Positions 8,680 through 16,856 of a DNA stretch of 61,554 nucleotides are shown one piece after another. Each line of letters begins with the position of its first letter. Position 1 is the stretch's first letter. Both the position numbers and the translations under genes were made by a program. The stretch covers positions 1 through 61,554 of the forward strand of contig VRZD01000040.1 of assembly GCA_016743235.1 (NCBI GenBank). The letters are read 5' to 3'. The stretch is from Pantanalinema sp. GBBB05 (GTDB lineage Bacteria > Cyanobacteriota > Cyanobacteriia > Leptolyngbyales > Leptolyngbyaceae). Below the pieces are notes generated by a model. The model saw only the letters and a program-made list of their open reading frames with translations. It ran no database searches and was not told the origin of the DNA.

Positions 8680-9654
8680 ATGGGGAAAGCAACCAGAAAT
8701 GCTGACTTTTTCTCGCTGAGCCAACAAACTGCCGAGTTAGAGTCTGCCCAGGAACGCATTGCTGAATTGGAAGCCTTCAATCAGCAACTCCAGACACTTG
8801 TCGGCACCCAAGTATCCTCGCATGCTAAAAATGCTATTACAGTGCCAATTACCAGTATTGTGCGTGATCCTGAGCAGGCACGTCGTTGGTTTGATCCAGA
8901 GGAACAAGCCAAACTGACAGCGGCTATGCGGGAGTTTGGCTTTCGCGGGCGACTCTGGGTCCGGGCGCTACCAGATAGTAAGTATCAATTAGTTGCTGGA
9001 GAACGTCGTCTGAGATCGGCACTCGCCGCAGAATTTACTGAAGTTCCAGTCGAAATCCTGGATATTGATGATGATTTAGCGATCGTCCTGTCTCTACTGG
9101 AGAACTTACAACGGGTTGATCTCAATCCTATTGAAGAAACTCAGGGCATTCTCAGATTACTCTCGCGGCGGCTGCAATGCTCAGTGGCAGAAGTCACTTC
9201 GTTGCTCTACCGAATGAAGAATCAGCAGCAGCGGCAGGAAGAACCTACCTTAGAGGAATCACAAGCTTTTGCAACGATTAATCAGGTGTTTGAGACAATT
9301 GGACGAATTAGCTGGATGTCTTTTATTACCATGCGGCTACCCCTACTTAATTTTCCTCAGGAAATTTTGGATGCGTTGCAGCAAGGGCAGATTGAATATA
9401 CCAAAGCCACCATTATTGCCCGAGTGAAAGATGAGCAGCCCCGGCTACAACTGTTACAGGATACGATCGCAAATAATCTGTCGTTGTCAGAAGTTAAACT
9501 CCGGGCGAAAGAAATTAAACCTAGTCGAATCCCTTCTTTACAGGAGGAATTTAAGCAAGTGATTAAGGCACTGCCTAAAGCCTTAAAAGACCCAAGGAAA
9601 GCCAAAGCTGCTCAGGCATTGCTTGAGAAATTAAAACAGCTAGTTGATGAGTAA
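8680..9654 (+). CDS. parB: ParB/Spo0J-family centromere-binding protein
   Basis: A 324-residue ParB. The N-terminus (residues ~10-50) is a heptad-rich helix, followed by a ParB/Srx nuclease-like CTPase fold (~55-145) with GERRLRSAL and ENLQRVDLNPIEE, the two motifs that bind CTP in the Spo0J group. An HTH-containing middle domain follows at about 150-260 and a lysine-rich C-terminus at 280-324. Family role: loading at parS, spreading or sliding as a clamp and stimulating ParA ATPase. The ATG directly abuts the parA TAA, giving translational coupling. The last codons lie inside a fourth copy of the palindrome found upstream of parA, so ParB could bind at both ends of its own operon. ParB-like transcription factors exist, but the ParA neighbour and repeats favour partition. 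Confidence 0.88.
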   Translation: MGKATRNADFFSLSQQTAELESAQERIAELEAFNQQLQTLVGTQVSSHAKNAITVPITSIVRDPEQARRWFDPEEQAKLTAAMREFGFRGRLWVRALPDSKYQLVAGERRLRSALAAEFTEVPVEILDIDDDLAIVLSLLENLQRVDLNPIEETQGILRLLSRRLQCSVAEVTSLLYRMKNQQQRQEEPTLEESQAFATINQVFETIGRISWMSFITMRLPLLNFPQEILDALQQGQIEYTKATIIARVKDEQPRLQLLQDTIANNLSLSEVKLRAKEIKPSRIPSLQEEFKQVIKALPKALKDPRKAKAAQALLEKLKQLVDE

Positions 9655-9669
9655 GTCCGTTCTTACTCA
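9648..9669. promoter_or_regulatory. parS-like palindrome, copy 4, overlapping the parB stop codon
   Basis: TGAGTAAG-TCCGTT-CTTACTCA, with both 8-bp arms identical to the upstream copies and an unrelated 6-base centre. The parB stop codon TAA (9652-9654) is part of the left arm. The stem could also act as an RNA hairpin at the operon end, but the T-rich tract after it is weak. Conservation of the arms across coding and non-coding DNA argues for a protein-binding site. Confidence 0.68.
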
Positions 9670-9729
9670 TCTAGATTTGCTTCTAGGGCTAGGCGATTAA
9701 TTTAACTAAGTGTTTTAGCTTAAGTGTAG

Positions 9730-10006
9730 CTACCCATTCGAAATGGCAGCAAATTGAGCATAAGCTTTACAACTGGGTTGATCTAATTGAGCATCAATGC
9801 CATTGCCAAGCTGGAAACGAGTGATGCGATCGCCAATTTCTGCCCCTAGCTAAATCAAAACCTGCGATTAGTGGAAAATTGTCTCCTGAAAGAACTTTAG
9901 TCTGTCGTGCTGAATTGTTCACTCAGGTTGGATTGTCGATCTCGCTAGCGATCGGTAGCTGCAATATGCCAGCACTACCAAAGCAGATGAATAAGACTAC
10001 CTTCAT
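9730..10006 (-). pseudogene. Decayed small exported protein gene (unknown family)
   Basis: Read on the minus strand, an ATG at 10006 follows a strong GGAGG site and opens MKVVLFICFGSAGILQLP, a signal-peptide-like start. The frame meets a TGA after 27 codons and then continues in frame as VNNSARQTKVLSGDNFPLIAGFDLA. After a one-base shift near GCTAGGGGC, another frame reads GAEIGDRITRFQLGNGIDA and ends at a TAG at 9730. One stop plus one frameshift over about 92 codons is the pattern of a relic of a short secreted or periplasmic protein. No family is recognised. The alternatives are a genuine 27-residue peptide followed by chance open frames, or sequencing error. Position: between parB and the RHH-kinase, in otherwise non-coding DNA. 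Confidence 0.45.
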
Positions 10007-10090
10007 TGATCTACCTCCAGTACTCTGGAACAAGAAATACTAGTTCCAATCTGTTGGTATCAATTCTGAAATTACTCAACTGTAGACTTA

Positions 10091-10107
10091 CAGGCTAAAT
10101 TAGCCTG
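10091..10107. repeat. Short inverted repeat overlapping the 20-bp hairpin
   Basis: Arms CAGGCTA (10091-10097) and TAGCCTG (10101-10107) with a 3-base loop AAT. The right arm shares bases 10104-10107 with the left arm of the larger hairpin, so in RNA the two stems compete. Confidence 0.6.
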
Positions 10108-10153
10108 TATTCGTGTTACTTTTAACATCCCAAAAAAGTAACACGAATACAGG
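10104..10153. repeat. Perfect 20-bp inverted repeat with 10-base loop
   Basis: The left arm 10104-10123 (CCTGTATTCGTG...) and the right arm 10134-10153 are exact reverse complements over 20 bp, separated by AACATCCCAA. There is no flanking T-tract, so an ordinary rho-independent terminator is not obvious. Possible roles are a strong operator or cruciform, a bidirectional terminator, or a palindromic interspersed element of the kind common in cyanobacteria. A chance 20-bp perfect repeat at this spacing is very unlikely. Confidence 0.75.
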
Positions 10154-10311
10154 GAGCAAATTGAGAGCTACAACCCTAGTCTGGCTTGCTTCTCTAGAAG
10201 GACAATGCTTAGAAACTGATTTACTTGGGTAAGTTCGATCGCTGATCCAGGCTCAACCATCTACCCTCGGAATCGTGCAGTTACTCAAATAGCAGCAATC
10301 GGGTTGTCTCA

Positions 10312-10396
10312 GTTAGGGTTAAGCGATCGAGGTCACGCGGCACATGCGCATTGCATTTTGTTGAGGAGAGACAACCTTGCCAACCGGATTGTCTCT
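10312..10396. promoter_or_regulatory. Competing GAGACAA/TTGTCTC stems (attenuator-like or operator cluster)
   Basis: GGTTGTCTC at 10312-10320 is the exact reverse complement of GAGACAACC at 10368-10376. AGAGACAA at 10367-10374 is the reverse complement of TTGTCTCT at 10389-10396. The middle element can therefore pair upstream or downstream but not both. Read as DNA, the same elements are three half-sites of one motif, about 95 bp before the RHH-kinase ATG. RHH proteins bind short repeated half-sites, so self-regulation is an attractive inference. Confidence 0.4.
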
Positions 10397-10490
10397 ATTT
10401 CGTTTGAGCGTCTGTCCTAGGACAGATTTGCATCTGCAAAAAACTTAGATTCAATAAGGAGTGACCGTGTGTGTATACGGATAAAGCCTC

Positions 10491-13400
10491 ATGAAGCGGG
10501 ATGGGACTGGCAAATTTGTGCAAAATTGGCAATCAGAGACAAAACAACGAGTCAGTATTAGTTTGACTAAAACAGCTTGGCAGGCTCTAGATCAGGAAGC
10601 GCACAACCGGGGAATTTCCCGATCGGAGGTAATTGAACACTTTGCCCGTAGTTTAGCCCCTGCGAAAAATTTGGTAGAACCCCAGCAGGATGGGCATCCA
10701 GCCATCACTACAGTAGTTGAGCAAAAGGTAGCGACTGTGCTGGAAAGTATCACAGATGCCTTTGTTGCCTTCGATCGCAACTGGCGCTATACCTATGTGA
10801 ATTGGGCAGCCGCTCAACTATTACAGCGGTCTCCAGAGGAGTTAATTGGCAAACAGCTCTGGGAAGAAGTATTTCCTGAGTTAGTCGGCGGCATTGCTTA
10901 TCAGGCAATGCATCAAGCTGTAGCTGAGCAAGTTCCGATTTCCTGGGAGGAATTTGGTGAACCCTTGCAGTGTTGGATAGAGGTAAGTGCTTATCCTGCC
11001 AGTGAAGGTATAGCTGTTTACTTTCGAAATATTACTGAGCGCAAACAAGCAGAGGTTGAGCGAGAGCGGTTACTGCAAGCGCTAGAGACTGAACGAACCC
11101 GCTTTGAAGCTGTGTTGCAACAAATGCCTGCTGGCGTGATGATTGCGGATGCCGCCTCGGGGACACTAGTCCTGGCCAACGAGCAGGCGAAACAGATCAT
11201 CGGTTATGACTTTGACGTTGAGCGCCCACGGGAACTTGAGGAATACAACGGTATTACTCCCTTTACCGCTTTTACTCCCACAGGTCAGCCTTATGCTCCT
11301 GAGGATTACCCGCTGGCTCGATCGCTGCGACGAGGCGAAGTAATTACCAATGAAGAGATTGAATTACATCAACACAGCGGTGGCAAAGTATTCATCACGG
11401 TCAACTCAGCCCCTATTTTAGATACTCAGGGGCAAATTGTTGCGGCAGTTGTCGTATTTCAAAATATCAGCGATCGCAAGCACCTGGAAGTAGAACTACA
11501 ACGACGAGAGCAACAATTTAAGACTCTAGCCGACAATGCCCCCGATATTATTGCTCGCTTCGATCAGAATTTACGTCATGTTTATGTTAGCCGGGCGATC
11601 GAGCAAGCGACAGGATTACTAGCTAGCCAATATTGCGGCAAAACTCATGCCGAGTTAGGGGTACCTGCCGACCTCTGTCAATTATGGCAAGACCGGATGC
11701 AAGAGTGTTTCCTGAATGCCACAGGTTGTCGATTTGAATTTAATTTTATGACTCCTAGGGGAGTTCGTTACTATCAAACCCAGATGGTGACCGAATTAGC
11801 GGCTGATGGCTCAGTGGAGTCGCTATTAGGGCTGACTCGCGATATTACCGAATATAAACAGGTTGAGCAGGCATTACGTCGTAGTGAGGAGCTATATCGT
11901 TCCCTAGTCGCATCTCTGCCCCAACTGGTTTGTCTGACAGATGCCGAAGGGAGCACCTACTACTGTAACCAAACTTGGATTGACTTTACCGGGCTAACGC
12001 TGGAGCAAACCATGGGGAATGGGTGGCAACAAGCCTTTCACCCAGCGGATCTGCCGATCGTGTTTCGCCGTTGGCTGCAAGCCTTACGCCAGGGTAGGAG
12101 TTACTCGCTAGAATGTCGGATTCAACGATCGGATGGCGTGTATCGCTGGCATTTGAGCCGCATTACGCCTATTCGTACCAGTAGTAATCAAGTCATTGGT
12201 TGGTTAGGCACAGCAACTGACATTGATGAGCAGAAACGCACCGAACAAACCCAACGGTTTTTGGCACAGGCTTCGCGCACATTTGCTGCCGCTCATTTAG
12301 ATCTTCAGATTGTGTTAGACACGATTACTCATTTAGTCAGTGAGTTTACTAACGATGTTTGTGTACTGAACTTGCTGTCTCCCGATCGCCAATGGCTGAC
12401 TCATGCCTCGTTCTATCATCCTGATGCCAATGTGCGGCAATTTGTTGGCAATTTGCTGGAAACTTGTCCCCGCCGCGCTGATGAAGGTTTAGGCGGACGA
12501 GTGATGCAAACGGGTGAACCGCTGTTATTCTGTCTGGCGAATGATGAGGCAGAATACCGGACGCTATTAAATCCCGAGTATCAGTGTTATCTCGATCAAT
12601 TCAATCTATGCAGTACCTTAATTGTGCCGTTAAATATCCGGGGAGAAACGATCGGTGTCTTGAGTCTGACGCGACATCATCCAGCCGAACCCCATCAGCC
12701 CAATGATATTAGTTTATTTCAGGATTTAGCAGATCGAGCGGCAATGGCAATTGCCAATGCTCGCCTTTACCAACAGGCAGAACAGGCACGACAGCGAGCC
12801 GAACAAACTGCCGATCGAAATGCGCGGCTACAATTGGTCACGGCTGCTTTATCAGAGTCGTTAACGCCAGCCCAAGTCGGCGCTGTAATTGTGGAGCAAA
12901 GTCAGGCAGCCCTGAAGGCAACTGCCGCAATCGTCGCGGTTTTAAGGGAGAATCGTACTGATCTAGAAATTGTTCACTCCGTTGGTCATCCAGCCGACTT
13001 AACGCGGGAATGGCAACGATTTGCGATCACCGAGCCAATGGCGTTAGCGGAGGCTGTCCGCACCAAAACTCCGATTTGGGAGGAGAGTTGGGCTGCCCGC
13101 AGCGATCGTTATCCCCAGATGCGCCAAATTTATGCCCAGTCCAATTATGCTGGTTGGATTTCTCTCCCTCTGATTGTCGAGGGGCGGGCGATCGGGGGTA
13201 TGTCTCTCAGTTTCACGCAATTTCCCACTTTAAGCGATGACGATCGTGCGTTTATGCTGGCACTGGCTCAACAATGTGCGCAGGCGATCGTGCGGGCTCA
13301 ACTTTATGAGGCAGAGCAACAGGCAAGAGCTGAGGCAGAAGCCGCTAATCGGATGAAAGATGAATTTCTAGCGGTACTATCCCATGAACTCCGGACTCCG

Positions 13401-14504
13401 ATGAATCCGATTCTGGGCTGGGCAAAGCTACTGCAAACCGGACGATTAACGCCTGATAAAACGGCGGTAGCCATAGAAACGATCGAACGTAATGCTAAAT
13501 TACAAGTGCAACTGATTGAAGATCTATTAGATATTTCTCGCATTCTCCGAGGCAAACTTAGTTTAAATAGTCATGCCGTTGATTTAGCGACGATTATTCG
13601 ATCCGCGATCGAAACAGTACGGTTAGCGGCTGAAGCGAAAGCGATTCAGATTTGTACCCAAATTCAGTCTCCTGTCGGCTATGTTCTAGGCGATCCGACG
13701 CGCTTACAACAAGTGATCTGGAATCTGCTCACCAATGCGGTGAAATTTACCCCAGCGCAAGGTCGGATCACAATTGCCTTAGAGCAGGTTGATGACATCA
13801 TTCAGCTGCAAATTCAGGATACGGGTAAAGGGATTGAACCGGAGTTTTTACCTTATGTTTTTGACACCTTTCGTCAAGCTGATAGTAGTATCACGCGATC
13901 GTTTGGTGGTTTAGGACTAGGATTGGCGATCGTACGGTACATTGTGGAGTTACATGGGGGTAGCGTCCAGGCGGCTAGCCCAGGGGAACATCAAGGCTCA
14001 ACATTTACTGTACAACTCCCATTAATTAACCAGCTTGAGCAGATCAATCAAGCGGCTCCGGGTTTAGCTCCCCTGAATGTCGATCACTGCCCAGGTTCAG
14101 GCTTAAATGTGCCCTTAGCCGGTTTAAAAATCTTGGTCGTGGATGACGAGATCGATAGTTTGGAGCTGGTGCAGTTTATCCTAGAGCAATCCGGCGCCAC
14201 CGTAGTGTCTGCCACCTCAGCCACCGCTGCCCTGGAGAAATTAAGTCAGATGAAACTTGATGTCCTAGTGGCTGATATTGGTATGCCTGTCATGGATGGT
14301 TATGCCTTACTCCAGCACTTACGCACTTTACAAGCGGATCAAGGGGGTAAGATTCCAGCGATCGCCTTGACTGCTTACACCAGGGGCAGCGATCGCGAAA
14401 AAGCTTTAGCCGCTGGGTTTCAAGTCCATCTCGCCAAACCTGTTGAGCCTGATCTCCTCCTAGAGAGGATAATTGAGTTGTTAGGAGCACGATCAGTCAA
14501 CTAG
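10491..14504 (+). CDS. Hybrid histidine kinase with N-terminal ribbon-helix-helix domain, PAS, GAF and receiver
   Basis: A 1337-residue soluble hybrid kinase. Residues ~18-55 look like a CopG-type ribbon-helix-helix (strand QRVSISLT, helix AWQALDQEAHNRG, turn, helix SRSEVIEHFARSL). Four PAS units follow (~75-185, 195-330, 345-460, 475-590), two GAF units (~600-770, 785-940), HisKA with H965 in LSHELRTP, a complete HATPase (N box NLLTNAVKF, DTGKGI, GGLGLGLAIV) and a receiver with D1262 in VADIGMP. The fusion suggests a sensor kinase that can bind DNA, dimerise through the RHH, or both. No ribosome site precedes the ATG; instead a tiny open frame with AAGGAG sits just upstream. It converges on the next operon, the 3' ends overlapping by 12 bp. 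Its kinase core closely resembles those at 37376 and 56063. Confidence 0.9.
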   Translation: MKRDGTGKFVQNWQSETKQRVSISLTKTAWQALDQEAHNRGISRSEVIEHFARSLAPAKNLVEPQQDGHPAITTVVEQKVATVLESITDAFVAFDRNWRYTYVNWAAAQLLQRSPEELIGKQLWEEVFPELVGGIAYQAMHQAVAEQVPISWEEFGEPLQCWIEVSAYPASEGIAVYFRNITERKQAEVERERLLQALETERTRFEAVLQQMPAGVMIADAASGTLVLANEQAKQIIGYDFDVERPRELEEYNGITPFTAFTPTGQPYAPEDYPLARSLRRGEVITNEEIELHQHSGGKVFITVNSAPILDTQGQIVAAVVVFQNISDRKHLEVELQRREQQFKTLADNAPDIIARFDQNLRHVYVSRAIEQATGLLASQYCGKTHAELGVPADLCQLWQDRMQECFLNATGCRFEFNFMTPRGVRYYQTQMVTELAADGSVESLLGLTRDITEYKQVEQALRRSEELYRSLVASLPQLVCLTDAEGSTYYCNQTWIDFTGLTLEQTMGNGWQQAFHPADLPIVFRRWLQALRQGRSYSLECRIQRSDGVYRWHLSRITPIRTSSNQVIGWLGTATDIDEQKRTEQTQRFLAQASRTFAAAHLDLQIVLDTITHLVSEFTNDVCVLNLLSPDRQWLTHASFYHPDANVRQFVGNLLETCPRRADEGLGGRVMQTGEPLLFCLANDEAEYRTLLNPEYQCYLDQFNLCSTLIVPLNIRGETIGVLSLTRHHPAEPHQPNDISLFQDLADRAAMAIANARLYQQAEQARQRAEQTADRNARLQLVTAALSESLTPAQVGAVIVEQSQAALKATAAIVAVLRENRTDLEIVHSVGHPADLTREWQRFAITEPMALAEAVRTKTPIWEESWAARSDRYPQMRQIYAQSNYAGWISLPLIVEGRAIGGMSLSFTQFPTLSDDDRAFMLALAQQCAQAIVRAQLYEAEQQARAEAEAANRMKDEFLAVLSHELRTPMNPILGWAKLLQTGRLTPDKTAVAIETIERNAKLQVQLIEDLLDISRILRGKLSLNSHAVDLATIIRSAIETVRLAAEAKAIQICTQIQSPVGYVLGDPTRLQQVIWNLLTNAVKFTPAQGRITIALEQVDDIIQLQIQDTGKGIEPEFLPYVFDTFRQADSSITRSFGGLGLGLAIVRYIVELHGGSVQAASPGEHQGSTFTVQLPLINQLEQINQAAPGLAPLNVDHCPGSGLNVPLAGLKILVVDDEIDSLELVQFILEQSGATVVSATSATAALEKLSQMKLDVLVADIGMPVMDGYALLQHLRTLQADQGGKIPAIALTAYTRGSDREKALAAGFQVHLAKPVEPDLLLERIIELLGARSVN

Positions 14505-16397
14505 GGTTAGCGCTTCATGCACTGCTTGGAGTAATTCCCTCAAGGCGTACGGTTTGGGTAAAAAACTGTGAATGCCCAAATAATCTGCTGGTGTAGATTG
14601 GTAATTGTATAGTAACCCACTCACCGCAATAATTTTGATATGTGGATTGATCTCTTTTAAGGTGCGGATTGTCGTTGGTCCATCAATCGATGGCATCATC
14701 ATATCCACAATAACTAAGCGAATATCGTCCTGATTTTGCGCATAAAGAGCGATCGCTTCAACCCCATCACACGCTGTCAGAACGCGATAATGATAGGTTT
14801 CTAGAGATGCTTTTGTGACTTCTCGAATAGGGGCTTCATCATCAACGACCAATATGAGTTCCTGGTGCCCAAGGCAGACATCTGAAACGCTGATTTCTGA
14901 ATCACTATCTGCAATGACTGCAGGTAAAAATACCTTAAACTGAGTGCCTTTACCGAGCGAACTACAGACTGTAATAAACCCTCGATGGCTTTTAATGATG
15001 CCCAGTGCTGTTGATAACCCTAATCCGGTACCCTTTCCTAACTCCTTGGTCGTAAAAAAAGGTTCAAAAATGCGCTCAAACAGCTCTTTGGAAATTCCCA
15101 TACCACTATCTGCAACTGTGATGGCAATATAGTTACCTGGCTTGGCATCAAAATTCAGGCGAGCATAACTTTCGTCGATCGTTAAATTTTCAGCTTTAAT
15201 GTTTAGCTTTCCTCCTTCTGGCATGGCATCCCGAGCATTAACACATAGATTCATGAGTACCTGATGCAGTTGCGTGGCATTGCCCGTGACTGGCCATAAA
15301 TGAGCGGCTGTTTCTACCTGTAACTCGATCGACTTAGGAAAGGTTTCGCGAACAATTTGTTGAATTTCTCGAATGAGATGTTTAATCTGAAGGATCGTCA
15401 CTTTGCCTTCAACTCCTCGGGCAAATGACAACACTTGCTTAACGAGTTCTGCTCCCCGTTTGGCATTCGTTTCTAAAACCTGTAACATTTGCAAACTGCG
15501 CTGATCCAGATCAACCAGCTTCATTTGCAACAGTTGGGCAGTTGCTAAAACGGGAGTCAAGATATTGTTCAAATCATGTGCAATGCCACTGGCTAAAGTC
15601 CCGATACTTTCTAAGCGTTGAGCCCGAAAAAACTGAGCCTCAAGCTGCTTCTTCCCAGTCACATCGGTGCTAACAACGAGAATAAATTTAGGCTGACCTT
15701 CATCATCACGAACCAGTGTCCATCGGCTTTCGACAATAATCTCTTGACCTGTTTTAGTAATTTGATTTAATTCTCCTTGCCATTCATTATTGAGGATTAG
15801 CTCTTGCTGAGCAGCTTGAAATTGGTGTTGGGGATCCTGGTACAGTAACTCCGACACGGGTTTGCCAATAACGTCCTCAGCTTTCCAGCCATACAGTTTT
15901 TCTGCCCCTTTATTCCAAAATAAAATTTGATTTTGTGCATCTCGAACTAAAATGGCATCGGTGGCAATATCGAGCAATGCGGCTTGTTCGCGAATTTTTT
16001 GTTCGGCTCGCTTCCGCTCGATCGCATACCGAATCGATCGCACCAGCAATTCCCCGGTAATTTGCCCCTTAACTAAGTAATCCTGCGCTCCCTCTTGGAC
16101 CGCTTTGAGAGCGAGTGTTTCATCATTTAGACCTGTGGTAACGACGATCGGCACCTCGCGCTCCCGCTGATACAGTTGAGTAAATGTCGTAAACCCCTGG
16201 CTATCGGGTAGAAATAGGTCTAACAGAATGACATCAAAATGCTCGCTACTGAGGCGTTCTAGCCCATGCCTTAAACAATCACTATAGTCCAGCTTAATCG
16301 GCACAGAGGTAACATCCCGCAGTAGCTCTTGAAGTAATCGCCGATCGCCAGGATTATCTTCAATTAATAGAACATGAATCGGTGCTTGGTTTTCCAT
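14493..16397 (-). CDS. Hybrid histidine kinase, REC-PAS-HisKA-HATPase-REC
   Basis: A 634-residue protein and the last gene of a four-gene minus-strand operon. It has an N-terminal receiver (~6-125, acidic IEDN, D60 in LLDLFLPDSQG, K in YLVKGQ), a PAS (~140-255), a histidine-kinase domain of the NtrB-like type with H274 in SGIAHDLNNILTP, a HATPase (NLCVNARDAMPEGG, DSGMGI, KGTGLGLS) and a C-terminal receiver (~510-630, VDDE, VDMMMPSIDG). A receiver at both ends suggests that it accepts phosphate from an upstream kinase, then acts on its own C-terminal receiver or passes it on. The start ATG is 3 bp after the Rcp1-like gene. The 3' end overlaps the converging RHH-kinase gene by 12 bp. No DNA-binding output exists in the operon, so the final target is elsewhere. 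Confidence 0.9.
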   Translation of the reverse strand: MENQAPIHVLLIEDNPGDRRLLQELLRDVTSVPIKLDYSDCLRHGLERLSSEHFDVILLDLFLPDSQGFTTFTQLYQREREVPIVVTTGLNDETLALKAVQEGAQDYLVKGQITGELLVRSIRYAIERKRAEQKIREQAALLDIATDAILVRDAQNQILFWNKGAEKLYGWKAEDVIGKPVSELLYQDPQHQFQAAQQELILNNEWQGELNQITKTGQEIIVESRWTLVRDDEGQPKFILVVSTDVTGKKQLEAQFFRAQRLESIGTLASGIAHDLNNILTPVLATAQLLQMKLVDLDQRSLQMLQVLETNAKRGAELVKQVLSFARGVEGKVTILQIKHLIREIQQIVRETFPKSIELQVETAAHLWPVTGNATQLHQVLMNLCVNARDAMPEGGKLNIKAENLTIDESYARLNFDAKPGNYIAITVADSGMGISKELFERIFEPFFTTKELGKGTGLGLSTALGIIKSHRGFITVCSSLGKGTQFKVFLPAVIADSDSEISVSDVCLGHQELILVVDDEAPIREVTKASLETYHYRVLTACDGVEAIALYAQNQDDIRLVIVDMMMPSIDGPTTIRTLKEINPHIKIIAVSGLLYNYQSTPADYLGIHSFLPKPYALRELLQAVHEALTLVD

Positions 16398-16400
16398 CTT

Positions 16401-16856
16401 TTACTCCGATGGCAACTTGACGATGGTTAACCAAAAGTCTTCAATCGATTTAATACTTCTAATAAACTGCCCTAAATCAATTGGTTTGGTGATGTAGCAG
16501 TTTGCATACAGGTTGTAAGCACTAATGATGTCTTCCTCGGATTGAGATGTGGTGAACACAATCACTGGAATGGCTTTCAGAAATTCATCGGTTTTAATGA
16601 TTTTCAATACTTCTAAGCCATTGCGTCGGGGTAAATTTAAATCCAGTAAAATTAAATCTGGGTGGGGTGCTTGCTCATAAGGTGGTGTGCGCTGCAAAAA
16701 GGCAATTGCCTTTTCCCCATCTTCAACCACATTCAGATGATTCCGAATCTTGCCTTCCTTCAGCACTTCTTGGGTTAGGCGGATGTCTCCTGGATTATCT
16801 TCTACTAGCAAAATCTCAATTGGTTTGGCAACATTCCTGGAATTCACAATCAACAT
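16401..16856 (-). CDS. Rcp1-like single-domain response regulator
   Basis: A 151-residue receiver without an output domain. It has the features of the Rcp1/phytochrome-partner group: EILLVEDNPGDIRLTQEVLKEG, phospho-acceptor D72 in LLDLNLPRRNGLEVL, VFTTSQSEEDI and the ending YITKPIDLGQFIRSIKSIEDFWL. These regulators typically dimerise and receive phosphate from phytochrome-type kinases carrying the ASHDLQEP H-box. That kinase type is encoded immediately upstream (16850-18544), and the two reading frames overlap by 7 bp, so pairing is very likely. Because it has no effector domain, it probably shuttles phosphate, for example to the next kinase in the operon, or acts by protein contact. Confidence 0.9.
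   Translation of the reverse strand: MLIVNSRNVAKPIEILLVEDNPGDIRLTQEVLKEGKIRNHLNVVEDGEKAIAFLQRTPPYEQAPHPDLILLDLNLPRRNGLEVLKIIKTDEFLKAIPVIVFTTSQSEEDIISAYNLYANCYITKPIDLGQFIRSIKSIEDFWLTIVKLPSE

Larger units (their letters stand above)
10007..10490. other. Non-coding interval rich in inverted repeats
   Basis: This 484-bp leader of the RHH-kinase gene carries no gene of normal size. It holds a 7-bp-arm hairpin abutting a perfect 20-bp-arm hairpin (10091-10153), a set of GAGACAA/TTGTCTC elements that can pair in more than one way (10312-10396) and a five-codon open frame with a good ribosome site (10467-10484). All are described separately. Confidence 0.5.
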
